Shown here piece by piece: positions 54,733 through 64,000 of a stretch of 64,000 nucleotides of DNA (positions within the stretch are counted from its first letter, which is position 1; the number at the start of each line of letters is the position of its first letter). Under the pieces are notes generated by a model that had not been told where the DNA came from, did not search any database, and was given only the letters and a program-made list of their open reading frames with translations. The stretch is from contig NZ_OY780935.1 in assembly GCF_963675965.1 (NCBI RefSeq), positions 3,274,501 to 3,338,500 of the forward strand. The letters are read 5' to 3'. The DNA is from an uncultured Celeribacter sp. (GTDB lineage Bacteria > Pseudomonadota > Alphaproteobacteria > Rhodobacterales > Rhodobacteraceae). A program made the position numbers and the translations under genes.

Positions 54733-56531
54733 GCATGCGCACACCGCTTCGCCCTCTGGCACGTATTCTTGATGCCCGGGCCAAGGGAGAAAACCCCGAC
54801 GCGATCGAACGTGAAAACCTGCGGTTGCGGCATGAGGAGATGCGGGACCGTTCCCGGCTGCGCGCCGAAGGGCGACTTTTGGTTATGGGGTTGTGTTTCG
54901 TGTCCGCCTTCGTGGTGGTCGGTCTGCGGATGGGGCAGGTGGCAACGACCTTGCCCGAAGAACCCCGCGCCGAAGCCTCCGGCACGCCGATCCTTGCGCA
55001 GCGCGCCGACATCGTGGATCGCAACGGACGGATTCTGGCCACCAATCGGGTGACCCATTCGCTTTATGCCCAGCCGCAACAGATGATTGATCCCTTGCAT
55101 GCGGCCAATGAACTGGTGCGCATCTTTCCGGACCTGGACCGCGAACGTTTGATCCGTGATTTCACCGGGTCGCGCAAATTCCTGTGGATCAAACAAAAAA
55201 TTGCGCCGGAGCAGATGCAGGCGGTGCATGATATCGGCGAGCCGGGCCTGTTGTTTGGCCCGCGCGAAGAGCGTCTCTATCCCAATGGCCGTCTGGCGGC
55301 GCATGTGCTTGGGGGTACGAAGTTCGGCCGCGAAGGCGTGCTGAGCGCGGAAATCGTCGGGCAGTCGGGCATTGAAAAAGCCCGCGATGACTATCTGCGG
55401 GACCCGGCCAACGGCGACAAGCCCTTGCAGCTGTCTCTGGATCTGACCGTGCAGTCCACCGTGCGCGAGGTGCTTTATGGCGGCATGAAGATGCTGAATG
55501 CCAAGGGCGCGGCGGCGGTGCTGATGGATGCCAACACCGGCGAGATCATTTCGCTGGTGTCGCTGCCGGATTTCGATCCCAATTCGCGTCCGGATTTTTC
55601 GGGTCACAAGGCGGCTGACAACCCGCGGTTCAACCGCGCTGTGCAGGGGGTGTATGAGCTGGGCTCCACCTTCAAGATCTTTGCGGCGGCGCAGGCCATG
55701 GAGCTGGGGCTGGCAACGCCCGAGACGCAGATCCCGGCGACGCCGCCCTTTGTCTGGGGGAAGTTCCGCATTCGCGAATTCGAAGGGCACAACTACGGGC
55801 CCTATCTGAGCCTCAAGAAAATGATCGTGAAGTCTTCCAACGTAGCGACGGCCCATGTTGCCCAGCAGATCGGGGTCGAGCGACAGCAGGCCTTCCTGAA
55901 GTCGCTGGGATTCTTTGAGGCGACACCGGTTGAGCTTTCCGAGGCGCCTTCGGGCAAGCCGTTGTTGCCGCCGCGCTGGTCCGAGCTGTCGACCCTGACC
56001 ATCGGCTACGGTCACGGCCTGTCGGCCTCGCCGCTGCATCTGGCCACCGCCTATGCCTCGGTGCTCAATGGCGGAACGCGGGTCGAGCCGACATTGATCA
56101 AACATCAGGGCATCACGGCCAAGGGTCCCCGCGTTGTGCGCGAAGAAGTGTCGGTGGCGGCGCGTGACATGCTGCGCTCCGTGGTCAGCGATCCCGCTGG
56201 CACCGCCTCTTTTGCCGAGGTGAAGGGCTACCGGGTGGGCGGCAAGACCGGCACCGCCGATAAGCCGCGTGAAAATGGCGGCGGCTACTACGATGACAAG
56301 ACCATCACCACCTTTGCCTCGATCTACCCGGCGGATGCGCCCAAATATGTATTGATCGTGACACTGGATGAGGCGGTGGAAACCGCAGGTCCGCGTCCGC
56401 GCCGGACCGCGGGCTGGACGGCAGTGCCCGTCGCCGCAGAGATCATCCGCCGCACCGCGCCGCTGATGGGATTGCGTCCCGAGATTGAAACCCTCCCGCA
56501 AGCTGCGCTAACACTGACCTCATCACAGTAA
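54729..56531 (+). CDS. ftsI: Septal peptidoglycan transpeptidase FtsI (PBP3)
   Basis: A 600-residue class B penicillin-binding protein that cross-links septal peptidoglycan. One N-terminal transmembrane helix (about residues 51-69), a pedestal domain beginning ILAQRADIVDRNGRILATN, and the transpeptidase with STFK at 313-316 (active Ser313), SSN in KSSNVATAH, and KTGT in VGGKTGTADKP. Start overlaps ftsL by four bases. Confidence 0.97.
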   Translation: MSMRTPLRPLARILDARAKGENPDAIERENLRLRHEEMRDRSRLRAEGRLLVMGLCFVSAFVVVGLRMGQVATTLPEEPRAEASGTPILAQRADIVDRNGRILATNRVTHSLYAQPQQMIDPLHAANELVRIFPDLDRERLIRDFTGSRKFLWIKQKIAPEQMQAVHDIGEPGLLFGPREERLYPNGRLAAHVLGGTKFGREGVLSAEIVGQSGIEKARDDYLRDPANGDKPLQLSLDLTVQSTVREVLYGGMKMLNAKGAAAVLMDANTGEIISLVSLPDFDPNSRPDFSGHKAADNPRFNRAVQGVYELGSTFKIFAAAQAMELGLATPETQIPATPPFVWGKFRIREFEGHNYGPYLSLKKMIVKSSNVATAHVAQQIGVERQQAFLKSLGFFEATPVELSEAPSGKPLLPPRWSELSTLTIGYGHGLSASPLHLATAYASVLNGGTRVEPTLIKHQGITAKGPRVVREEVSVAARDMLRSVVSDPAGTASFAEVKGYRVGGKTGTADKPRENGGGYYDDKTITTFASIYPADAPKYVLIVTLDEAVETAGPRPRRTAGWTAVPVAAEIIRRTAPLMGLRPEIETLPQAALTLTSSQ

Positions 56532-56557
56532 CCAACGAACGAAGGGCAGGCGCCGCG

Positions 56558-58030
56558 ATGATGAGAACGCTTTCCGAACTGGGGCTGACCGCACAAGGCG
56601 GTCGGGAGGCCTCGGTGACCGGGTTGTCGGTCGACAGCCGGCTGACACAAGAGGGCCACCTGTTCGCCGCACTCCCGGGTGCGCGGGTGCATGGTGCGGA
56701 GTTCATCGAGTTTGCCCTTCGCATGGGCGCGCGGGCCGTGCTGACGGATCGCGACGGCGCCCGGATCGCGGCAGATGCTCTGGCGGCACACAGTCCGGTT
56801 CTGGTCGTTGTGGAAGATCCGCGTCAGGCGCTGGCCTATGCTGCGGCGCTGTTCTACGGTCGTCAGCCCGAAACCATGGTGGCCGTCACCGGCACCAATG
56901 GCAAAACCTCTGTGGCCACCTTCACCCGGCAGATCTGGCAGCTTCTGGGCGCGCGCGCCGTCAATATCGGCACCACAGGTGTCGAAGGCGACTGGCAGGC
57001 GCCGAGCCCGCACACCACGCCGGAACCGATCACGCTTCACCGGATGTTGGCCGAGGCCGCCGAGGCAGGGGTCAGCCACGGGGCGATGGAGGCTTCTTCG
57101 CACGGTCTGGCGCAGCGGCGTCTGGACGGGGTGCGTCTGGCGGCGGCGGCATTTACCAATTTCACCCAGGATCACCTGGATTACCACGCCACCTTCGAGG
57201 CCTATTTCGCCGCCAAGGCAGGGTTGTTCACCCGCGTTCTGCCCGAGGATGGCGTTGCAGTGGTCAATGTGGACGATCCCAAAGGGGTGGAGATCGAAGG
57301 GCTATGCGCTGAACGCGGCATCGATGTGATGCGTGTCGGGCGCTCGGATGTGGCTGATCTGCGCGTCACCGGCCAGCGGTTCGATGCCACGGGTCAGGAT
57401 CTGCGGATTGATTTCGTGGGCAATATCTATCAGTTGCGGTTGGATCTGATCGGCGGCTTTCAGGCGGAAAACGTCTTGTCTGCGGCGGGTTTGGTGATGG
57501 CTTGCGGCGCGGACCCCGAGGAGGTCTTTTCCTGTCTGCCCGAACTCACCGGGGTGCGGGGCCGCATGCAACATGCTGCGACCCGTGAGAACGGGGCGGC
57601 GGTGTTCGTGGATTATGCGCATACGCCCGGTGCGGTTGCCACGGCGATCACCGCGCTGCGGCCGCATGTCATGGGGCGGGTCATTGCCATTGTCGGGGCG
57701 GGCGGCGACCGGGACCGCACCAAACGCCCCTTGATGGGCAAGGCGGCACATGATCATGCCGATCTGGTGATTGTGACCGATGACAATCCGCGCAGCGAAG
57801 ATCCCGCCGCGATCCGGGCCGAAGTGCTGGCCGCCGCGCCCGAGGCGCTTGAGGTGGGCGACCGCGCCGAAGCGATCCTGCGTGGCGTCGATGCCCTGCA
57901 ACCCGGCGATGCGCTGTTGATTTGCGGCAAGGGGCACGAAAGCGGGCAGGTTGTCGGCGATGACGTCTTTCCCTTTGACGATGTGGAGCAGGCCTCATTG
58001 GCCGTGTCGGCACTGGATGGCGCGCTATGA
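56558..58030 (+). CDS. murE: UDP-MurNAc-L-Ala-D-Glu:meso-diaminopimelate ligase
   Basis: A 490-residue Mur ligase that adds meso-diaminopimelate to the peptidoglycan precursor. The ATP site is GTNGKT at 112-117. The DDNPRSEDP motif marks DAP rather than lysine specificity. Its stop overlaps the murF start (ATGA). Confidence 0.97.
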   Translation: MMRTLSELGLTAQGGREASVTGLSVDSRLTQEGHLFAALPGARVHGAEFIEFALRMGARAVLTDRDGARIAADALAAHSPVLVVVEDPRQALAYAAALFYGRQPETMVAVTGTNGKTSVATFTRQIWQLLGARAVNIGTTGVEGDWQAPSPHTTPEPITLHRMLAEAAEAGVSHGAMEASSHGLAQRRLDGVRLAAAAFTNFTQDHLDYHATFEAYFAAKAGLFTRVLPEDGVAVVNVDDPKGVEIEGLCAERGIDVMRVGRSDVADLRVTGQRFDATGQDLRIDFVGNIYQLRLDLIGGFQAENVLSAAGLVMACGADPEEVFSCLPELTGVRGRMQHAATRENGAAVFVDYAHTPGAVATAITALRPHVMGRVIAIVGAGGDRDRTKRPLMGKAAHDHADLVIVTDDNPRSEDPAAIRAEVLAAAPEALEVGDRAEAILRGVDALQPGDALLICGKGHESGQVVGDDVFPFDDVEQASLAVSALDGAL

Positions 58031-59427
58031 GCGTGCTGTGGACAGCAGCCGAGGCCGAGGCAGCTACCCATGGGCGCGCCACACAAGACTTTGAGGTGAC
58101 GGGGGTTTCCATCGACACCCGCAGCCTGCAGCCGGGCGAACTTTTCGTCGCGCTCAAGGATGTGCGGGACGGGCATGATTTCGTGGCACAGGCGCTGGAG
58201 AAGGGCGCCGCGGCGGCGCTCGTGTCGCGCGTGCCCGTGGGCGTTTCCGAGGATGCTCCGCTGCTGATCGTCGAGGATGTTCTGGCCGGGCTTGAGGCGC
58301 TAGGCCGTGCTGCGCGGGCGCGGGTTCAGGGCAAGATCGTCGGTGTGACCGGCTCTGTCGGCAAGACCTCGACCAAGGAGATGCTGCGCACGGTTCTGGC
58401 CCGGCAGGGCAAAACCCATGCCGCAGAGGCCAGCTACAACAACCATTGGGGCGTACCGCTGACCCTGGCGCGCATGCCAGCGGATACGGACTTTGCCGTG
58501 ATCGAAATCGGCATGAGCCATCCCGGCGAGATCGCGCCGCTGGCGGCGCTGTCTCGTCCTGATGTGGCGATGATAACCACGGTGGCGCCGGCGCACATGG
58601 CGGCCTTCGGTAATCTGGCCGGGATCGCTGAAGAAAAAGCGGCAATCTTTTCCGGGCTGGTGCCCGGCGGGGTGGCCGTGTTCAACGGGGATCTCGATGT
58701 GACACCGATTCTGGCCGATGGCTGGCCGGGCGAAGCGATCCGCTTTGGCGAGGATGAAACCTGTACCGCACGGCTGCTGGATGTAGCGCTGGAAGACGGC
58801 AGGACCCATGCCCGTGCCGAGATCGACACGGAACAATATGAATTCGACCTGTCGACGGCGGGACGGCATTTTGCCACCAATGCGGTGGGCTGTCTGGCGG
58901 TGGTCTATGCTCTGGGCGGGGATGTGGCGCGCGCGGCGGCGGATCTGGTGCTCTGGTCGCCCCCCGATGGGCGGGGGGCACGCGAAAAGCTGCAATTGCA
59001 GGTCGGCGCACCGCTGGAACTGATCGACGACGCGTTTAACGCCAACCCGACCTCTATGGCTGCCGCGCTTGAGGTGCTGGCCAAGGCCCGCCCGGTCGAA
59101 ACTGGACGGCGCATTGCGATTCTGGGAGATATGCTGGAACTCGGCCCCCGGGAACGCGCGATCCATGAAGGGCTGGCGGCCCTGCCGTGGTTTGCGACCT
59201 GCGATGCTGTGCACTGTGTCGGTCCGCTGATGAAAGCGCTTTATGAGGCGTTGCCAGACGATCGCCGGGGCGAATGGTTCGAGACCGCCGTGGCCGCCAA
59301 GTCGGCGCTGTCGGCATTGGTCGGGCCGGGGGATGTCGTTTTGGTGAAAGGGTCGAAAGGGTCGAAAGTGAGCCTTTTGGTTGACGCGCTGCGCGATTTG
59401 GGACAATCGCAGCCGGTGAACGTATAA
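58027..59427 (+). CDS. murF: UDP-MurNAc-tripeptide:D-Ala-D-Ala ligase
   Basis: A 466-residue Mur ligase completing the pentapeptide. ATP site GVTGSVGKTSTKEM; EIGMSHPGEIAPLA and DAFNANPTSMAAAL are family blocks. Four-base overlap with murE and 16 bases before mraY indicate tight co-expression. Confidence 0.97.
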   Translation: MSVLWTAAEAEAATHGRATQDFEVTGVSIDTRSLQPGELFVALKDVRDGHDFVAQALEKGAAAALVSRVPVGVSEDAPLLIVEDVLAGLEALGRAARARVQGKIVGVTGSVGKTSTKEMLRTVLARQGKTHAAEASYNNHWGVPLTLARMPADTDFAVIEIGMSHPGEIAPLAALSRPDVAMITTVAPAHMAAFGNLAGIAEEKAAIFSGLVPGGVAVFNGDLDVTPILADGWPGEAIRFGEDETCTARLLDVALEDGRTHARAEIDTEQYEFDLSTAGRHFATNAVGCLAVVYALGGDVARAAADLVLWSPPDGRGAREKLQLQVGAPLELIDDAFNANPTSMAAALEVLAKARPVETGRRIAILGDMLELGPRERAIHEGLAALPWFATCDAVHCVGPLMKALYEALPDDRRGEWFETAVAAKSALSALVGPGDVVLVKGSKGSKVSLLVDALRDLGQSQPVNV

Positions 59428-59443
59428 GGGGTGACTTAAGCAC

Positions 59444-60526
59444 ATGCTCTATTGGATTTCAGGCCTGTCCGACGGGGGGGACTTCTTCAACCTCTTCCGC
59501 TATATCACGATGCGCTCGGGCGGGGCGTTTTTCACCGCGTTGATCTTTGCGATGATCTTTGGTCGCCCGCTGATCAATATGCTGCGTCGGCGTCAGGGCA
59601 AAGGCCAGCCGATCCGCGAAGACGGCCCCGAGGGCCATTTCGTCAAAGCGGGGACCCCGACCATGGGCGGTTTGCTGATCCTGACGGCGTTGCTGGTGTC
59701 GACGCTGCTGTGGGCGCGGCTCGACAATGGCTATGTCTGGATCGTACTGTTCGTGACCATGGGCTACGGCGCCATCGGCTTTGCCGATGACTATGCCAAG
59801 GTTTCCAAAGCCAATACCAAAGGGGTTCCGGGGCGGGTGCGTCTGGCGCTGGGCTTTCTCATCGCTTTTGTCGCAGCCCTCTGGGCGACACTCATTCACC
59901 CGGCCGAGCTGCAGTTCCAGTTGGCCCTGCCGGTCTTCAAGGATCTTCTGATCAATCTGTGGTGGTTCTTTATTCCCTTCGCCATGATCGTCATCGTGGG
60001 GGCTGCCAATGCGGTGAACCTGACCGACGGTCTGGATGGGTTGGCAATCATGCCGGTGATGATTGCTGCGGGCACGCTGGGGGCGATTGCCTATGTTGTG
60101 GGCCGCGTCGACTTCACCGAATATCTGGGGCTGCACTATGTGCCGGGCACCGGGGAAATTCTGGTCTTTACCGCCGCGCTGATCGGTGGCGGACTTGGCT
60201 TTTTGTGGTTCAATGCTCCGCCTGCGGCTGTCTTCATGGGCGACACCGGGTCTCTGGCACTCGGCGGCTCCCTGGGCGCGATTGCAGTGGCGACCAAACA
60301 CGAGATCGTTTTGGCCATCGTTGGTGGGCTGTTTGTTGTGGAGGCGCTGTCTGTGATCATTCAGGTGGCCTATTTCAAACGCACCGGCAAACGGGTGTTC
60401 CTGATGGCTCCTATCCATCACCACTATGAGAAAAAAGGCTGGTCGGAGCCAACCATCGTGATCCGCTTCTGGATTATTTCTCTGGTGCTGGCGCTGATCG
60501 GTCTGGCAACACTCAAACTGCGGTAA
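59444..60526 (+). CDS. mraY: Phospho-N-acetylmuramoyl-pentapeptide transferase
   Basis: A 360-residue integral membrane enzyme making lipid I from undecaprenyl phosphate. About ten helices; catalytic and Mg2+ motifs include GFADDYAKVSKAN, NAVNLTDGLDGLA and FMGDTGSLALGG, with MAPIHHHYEKKGW near the end. Followed by a strong terminator before murD. Confidence 0.97.
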   Translation: MLYWISGLSDGGDFFNLFRYITMRSGGAFFTALIFAMIFGRPLINMLRRRQGKGQPIREDGPEGHFVKAGTPTMGGLLILTALLVSTLLWARLDNGYVWIVLFVTMGYGAIGFADDYAKVSKANTKGVPGRVRLALGFLIAFVAALWATLIHPAELQFQLALPVFKDLLINLWWFFIPFAMIVIVGAANAVNLTDGLDGLAIMPVMIAAGTLGAIAYVVGRVDFTEYLGLHYVPGTGEILVFTAALIGGGLGFLWFNAPPAAVFMGDTGSLALGGSLGAIAVATKHEIVLAIVGGLFVVEALSVIIQVAYFKRTGKRVFLMAPIHHHYEKKGWSEPTIVIRFWIISLVLALIGLATLKLR

Positions 60527-60531
60527 GACGT

Positions 60532-60555
60532 AAGGGGGCTTTGGCCCCCTTTTTC
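60532..60555 (+). terminator. Terminator between mraY and murD
   Basis: GGGGGC (60534-60539) pairs with GCCCCC with a TTTG loop, then five T. Its place inside the mur cluster is unusual. Confidence 0.75.
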
Positions 60556-60586
60556 GAGTATTTAAAAAGCAAAGGAGCGGGCAGAG

Positions 60587-61981
60587 ATGATCCCTGTGCT
60601 TGGATATGAGGGTAAGAAAGTGGCCGTTCTGGGCCTTGGACGCTCCGGACTAGCCACCGCACGCGCGCTCGAGGCCGGGGGGGCAGAGGCGCTCTGTTGG
60701 GACGACTCGGTTGAAGCGCGGGAGCGGGCCGAGGCCGAAGGCTTTACCATTCATGATCTGAACAAGGGGAACGCCTTTGAGGGGGTGTCCTGTCTTGTGG
60801 TCTCGCCGGGCATTCCGCATCTCTATCCTGAGCCGAACAAGGTGATCGCACGCGCCTGGGACGAAGGCGTGCCGGTCGACAATGATATCGGCCTGTTCTT
60901 CCGCTCGCTGGGGCAGGGTGACTGGATGGAGCATGACACGCCGCCGCGTGTCATCGCGGTGACTGGCTCGAACGGCAAATCCACCACATCGGCGCTCATT
61001 CATCACATCTTTGAGGAAAACGGTACGCCCTGCCAGTTGGCGGGCAACATCGGACGCGGCGTGCTGGACATCGAGCCGCCGGAAGACGGCGAGGTGATCG
61101 TGCTGGAACTGTCGTCCTATCAGACGGATCTGGCGCGGGCGCTGACGCCGGATGTGGCGGTCTTCACCAACCTGTCGCCGGATCATCTGGATCGCCACGG
61201 CGGCATCGGCGGCTATTTCGCGGCAAAGCGTCGGCTTTTTGCCGAGGGCGGACCGGACCGTGCTGTGATCGGGGTCGACGAAAAGGAAGGCCGCTATTTG
61301 GCAAACCAGTTGGTGGAGGGGCCGGAGGACAGTCGGTTGATTCGTGTCTCTTCGGGTACAAAACTGGCCGGGCTGGGATGGAATGTGTTCGCGCGCAAGG
61401 GCTTCCTGTCGGAGTATCGCAAGGGGCGGCAGGTCACGTCGATTGATCTGCGCGAGATGTCGGGCCTGCCCGGCGCGCACAATCACCAGAATGCCTGTGC
61501 CGCCTATGCCGCGGCTCGCGCGCTCAATCTGCCGCCAAAGATGATTGAAACCGCGCTGGCGTCTTTCAAAGGCTTGCCGCATCGATCGCAGCTTGTGCGT
61601 GAACGCGACGGGGTGCGCTATGTCAATGACAGCAAGGCCACCAATGTCGATGCTGCCGCGAAGGCGCTTCAGGCCTTTCCTCGCATCCGCTGGATTGCCG
61701 GTGGTCTGGGCAAGGACGGCGGGATTGAAGCTCTGCAGCCTCATCTTGGCTCTGTGGCCAAGGCCTATCTCATCGGGTTTTCCGCCCGCGATTTCGCGTT
61801 GCAAATCGGCGACACGCCCTATGAGATCTGTGAAACAATGGAGGTGGCCGTGACCAAGGCCGCAGCCGAGGCAGAACCCGGTGATACGGTTTTGTTGGCC
61901 CCGGCGGCGGCCTCCTTTGATCAGTTCCCGAATTTCGAAAAACGCGGGGAGGCTTTCGCTGCCGAGGTCGAAAAGCTTTAA
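60587..61981 (+). CDS. murD: UDP-MurNAc-L-alanine:D-glutamate ligase
   Basis: A 464-residue Mur ligase adding D-glutamate. N-terminal Rossmann VAVLGLGRSGLATARAL, ATP site VTGSNGKSTTSALIHH, then LPHRSQLVRERDGVRYVNDSKATN. AAAGGAG precedes the start. In many relatives ftsW and murG follow; here a minus-strand permease does. Confidence 0.97.
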   Translation: MIPVLGYEGKKVAVLGLGRSGLATARALEAGGAEALCWDDSVEARERAEAEGFTIHDLNKGNAFEGVSCLVVSPGIPHLYPEPNKVIARAWDEGVPVDNDIGLFFRSLGQGDWMEHDTPPRVIAVTGSNGKSTTSALIHHIFEENGTPCQLAGNIGRGVLDIEPPEDGEVIVLELSSYQTDLARALTPDVAVFTNLSPDHLDRHGGIGGYFAAKRRLFAEGGPDRAVIGVDEKEGRYLANQLVEGPEDSRLIRVSSGTKLAGLGWNVFARKGFLSEYRKGRQVTSIDLREMSGLPGAHNHQNACAAYAAARALNLPPKMIETALASFKGLPHRSQLVRERDGVRYVNDSKATNVDAAAKALQAFPRIRWIAGGLGKDGGIEALQPHLGSVAKAYLIGFSARDFALQIGDTPYEICETMEVAVTKAAAEAEPGDTVLLAPAAASFDQFPNFEKRGEAFAAEVEKL

Positions 61982-62002
61982 CCCGTCGTGCTCTGGGCCG
62001 GA

Positions 62003-63379
62003 TCAGATCCAGCCCAGAAGCGCCCACCACAGATAATCAAGCGGGATGAAGACCAGAAAGGTCAGCGCCGCCATGGAGAGCGTCATCTTCATCAGATGGC
62101 GGGTGCTTTCCCCCGCCAGCCCCATAGCGACAATCAGCGGGCCGACCTGATAGGGGAAGATCACGGTCGAGAACCCGATGACCTGGGTCATCAGCACGGC
62201 TTCGAGCGAAAAGCCGGTGGCCTGTGACAGCTCTTCGGCCAGCGGTGTCAGCACCGCGGGCACGCCGGGCATGGTGGTAAAGACAGAGGTCAGCGCGCCC
62301 AGTGTCGACAGGGAATAGAAGTTCAGGAAATCACGCCCCTCAGAGAGCGGCAGCATGCTGACGACCTGATGGGCGATGAGCGTGCCGAGCCCGGAGCTGT
62401 TGACCACGGCACCCAGCGCAAGCGCCCCGGCCACGAACATCAGCATGCCGAAATCCACGGCACCTTTGAACACCGGCGGGGGCACCAGACCCAGACGCGG
62501 GATGAGCAGCACAAGTGTTGCGGTCAGCCCGATCCAGGCGGCATTGATGTGGTGCAGCTGGTCGGTGGCCCAAAAGCCGATAGTGATCAGAAGGATGCCC
62601 ATCAGCAGTCCCTGCTTGCGCGAAGACGCTGGGGTGGATTTGCTCAGTTCCACCGGTTGCGGGGCAACGTTCGCCGGGAAGAAATACAGCGTCAAGAGCA
62701 CCAGCGCGATGGATTTCAGGATGCCCAGAACCGGATAGTGCAGCAGCAGATAGTCGGCGTAGGAGAACTCCATGCCAAAGACCTTATCGGCCATGCCGGA
62801 GAGCACGATGTTGGGAATGTTCGAGGGTAGAATGGCAAAGCTGGGCATATTGGTGCCAAAGGCGATGATGACCGCGGTGCCGATGCGCCCGCGGGAGCCT
62901 TTTTCCATTCCCAGCATATCCGCCAGCGCCATGCCGACGGGCACCAGCACGGCCGAGCGCCCGAGCGAGGAGGGCATGACAAAGCCAAGCGCCATGCCGA
63001 TCACCATCAGTCCGCCGATCAGCATCGGATAGCTTTTCGACAGATGCGGCCGAGCAACTTCGCCGATGCGCGCGCCCAGACCGGAATGGGTGATGGCCGC
63101 ACCGATGACGAACCCCGCGATGATCAGCCACATGGCGGTGGAGGTGAAGCCGGAAAAGACCACATCGGGGGGCGCAAGCCCGGGCAGCAAGAGCGCGGTG
63201 AAAAAGAACAGTGAGGCCAGATAGCCCGGCACAAGCCCCGTCGCCCAGAGCCCCAGTGTGATCAGGACAATGGCAAAGATCAGGGCCTGTGGCGCGACCA
63301 GCGCGCCGGGCACGGTGATGGCGATGGCCAGAGCGATAAGGGTGATGGCCGTCAGGACGGCTTCTCTGAAATAGGTCAT
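62003..63379 (-). CDS. SLC13/DASS family permease
   Basis: A 458-residue inner-membrane transporter of the divalent anion:Na+ symporter group (dicarboxylates, sulfate or related). About 11-12 hydrophobic helices; family-like signatures include GTNMPSFAILPSN in the first half and FTTMPGVPAVLTPLAEEL in the second. ATG 63379 (MTYFREAVLTAI) starts the first helix; the open frame upstream has no similarity. It is divergent from an AraC-type regulator, which probably controls it. Confidence 0.85.
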   Translation of the reverse strand: MTYFREAVLTAITLIALAIAITVPGALVAPQALIFAIVLITLGLWATGLVPGYLASLFFFTALLLPGLAPPDVVFSGFTSTAMWLIIAGFVIGAAITHSGLGARIGEVARPHLSKSYPMLIGGLMVIGMALGFVMPSSLGRSAVLVPVGMALADMLGMEKGSRGRIGTAVIIAFGTNMPSFAILPSNIPNIVLSGMADKVFGMEFSYADYLLLHYPVLGILKSIALVLLTLYFFPANVAPQPVELSKSTPASSRKQGLLMGILLITIGFWATDQLHHINAAWIGLTATLVLLIPRLGLVPPPVFKGAVDFGMLMFVAGALALGAVVNSSGLGTLIAHQVVSMLPLSEGRDFLNFYSLSTLGALTSVFTTMPGVPAVLTPLAEELSQATGFSLEAVLMTQVIGFSTVIFPYQVGPLIVAMGLAGESTRHLMKMTLSMAALTFLVFIPLDYLWWALLGWI

Positions 63380-63454
63380 GGGATCCTGCGTGGTGAGTGG
63401 CGACGCGGGCGGTGGCTGGAACTGGCTGCCCCCTTCGGAAAGGATGTATGCAAA

Positions 63455-63502
63455 ATATTTGATATGTGGTAGATCGACATTATGCCAAAACATATCGAAT
63501 AT
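63455..63502. promoter_or_regulatory. Inverted repeat spanning the start of the AraC-type gene
   Basis: ATATTTGATATGT (63455-63467) and ACATATCGAATAT (63490-63502) pair at 12 of 13 positions. They flank the start codon at 63482, suggesting an operator for the regulator or for the divergent permease. Confidence 0.45.
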
Positions 63503-64000
63503 CAGCCAAATCCAGATGAGGCGCCGACGGGCGAAGGTTTCGACCTGACGCCGGGGCGTCCGGTGATCGCCAAAATTGCGCATCTGGCCAGTGGTTTTGC
63601 GGTCGAACCGCATGCGCATCCCCGGGCGCAGCTGGCCATGTGTTACGATGGCGTGATGCGGATGCAGGCTGGCGACGACGTCTGGATCGTGCCGCATAAA
63701 CACGCGATCTGGATCCCTGGTGGGGTGGAACATCAACTGTCGACGCAGACGCCGCTGTTGGGGCATCACCTTTATGTGGCGCCGAAGTTTTCAACCCGGG
63801 CAGGGCTGCCGACACGCTGCACCGTGGTGCGCACATCGCCGCTGTTGCGCGGTGTGGTGACGCGGATGACCGAAGGTGGGCTGACCGCAGCGGAAGCCCG
63901 ACGTCTGGCTTGGGTGGCTCTGGACGAAATTGCGCGGCTGAAGCCCGCTGCCATGCACCTGCCGGGGGGACGCGATCCGCGTCTGGTGGCGGCCATGGGG
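63482..64000 (+). CDS. AraC family transcriptional regulator, 3' end outside the window
   Basis: The visible 173 residues start MPKHIEYQPNPDEAPTGEGF and contain an N-terminal cupin sensor domain: GFAVEPHAHPRAQLAMCYDGV, then WIVPHKHAIWIPGGVEHQL. The AraC helix-turn-helix pair should begin just at the window edge (DPRLVAAMG). The reading frame stays open to base 64000. Such cupin-AraC proteins usually regulate an adjacent transporter, here the SLC13 permease. Confidence 0.85.
   Translation, partial: MPKHIEYQPNPDEAPTGEGFDLTPGRPVIAKIAHLASGFAVEPHAHPRAQLAMCYDGVMRMQAGDDVWIVPHKHAIWIPGGVEHQLSTQTPLLGHHLYVAPKFSTRAGLPTRCTVVRTSPLLRGVVTRMTEGGLTAAEARRLAWVALDEIARLKPAAMHLPGGRDPRLVAAMG

Overview
The window is a GC-rich chromosome segment of an alphaproteobacterium, most likely Rhodobacteraceae (Roseobacter/Rhodobacter group). 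The evidence is gene content and protein style: RpoH, CarD, 7Fe ferredoxin, a SUV3-like helicase, cobS/cobT, the his cluster order, a pyruvate carboxylase, an mra/mur cell-division cluster starting at mraZ, and a DUF1127 gene followed by CCUCCUCCC-loop small RNAs, an arrangement known from Rhodobacter sphaeroides.

Layout. 1-12 kb: the 3' part of rpoH, a Gfo/Idh/MocA oxidoreductase, a strongly structured GGAGG-rich probable RNA with its own terminator, an M19 dipeptidase, small zinc-finger/DUF genes, a pepF operon ending in two tiny genes, an alpha/beta hydrolase with an SCP2 protein, a TPR protein, SUV3-like helicase, S4 RNA-binding protein and ferredoxin. 12-24 kb: carD, cobS/cobT (divergent), a KefC-like antiporter, a GspL/PilP-like fusion protein, a glycosyltransferase-like protein, a frameshifted small secreted protein, a dienelactone hydrolase, tRNA-Tyr, rlmB and a CoA-binding protein.

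24-41 kb: histidine genes hisB-hisH / hisA / hisF-hisE interleaved with two giant minus-strand genes for HYR/Ig-repeat proteins that end in an outer-membrane barrel-like domain. The last 2.96 kb of the two genes appear identical except for one G missing from a short G run, which breaks the second gene. Their 5' halves are only distantly similar, so gene conversion is more likely than a simple recent duplication. An 81-bp element precedes both genes.

41-52 kb: two tandem tRNA-Gly(GCC), pyruvate carboxylase with TTTGCAAA palindromes upstream, a divergent MFS pump/MarR pair, UvrD helicase, then (minus strand) a DUF1127 gene followed by eight hairpins with CCUCCUCCC loops, read here as four tandem CcsR-type sRNAs, and an Mrp-type Fe-S carrier ATPase. 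52-64 kb: an intergenic region with DnaA boxes, an AT-rich stretch and a sigma-54-like promoter, then mraZ-rsmH-ftsL-ftsI-murE-murF-mraY-murD for peptidoglycan precursor synthesis and septation, then an SLC13 permease and the start of an AraC regulator, cut by the window edge.

The strongest unusual signals are the anti-Shine-Dalgarno sRNA array, the GGAGG-rich structured RNA near 2.0-2.3 kb whose loops are complementary to the sRNA loops, and the homogenised pair of HYR/barrel genes lodged among the his genes.
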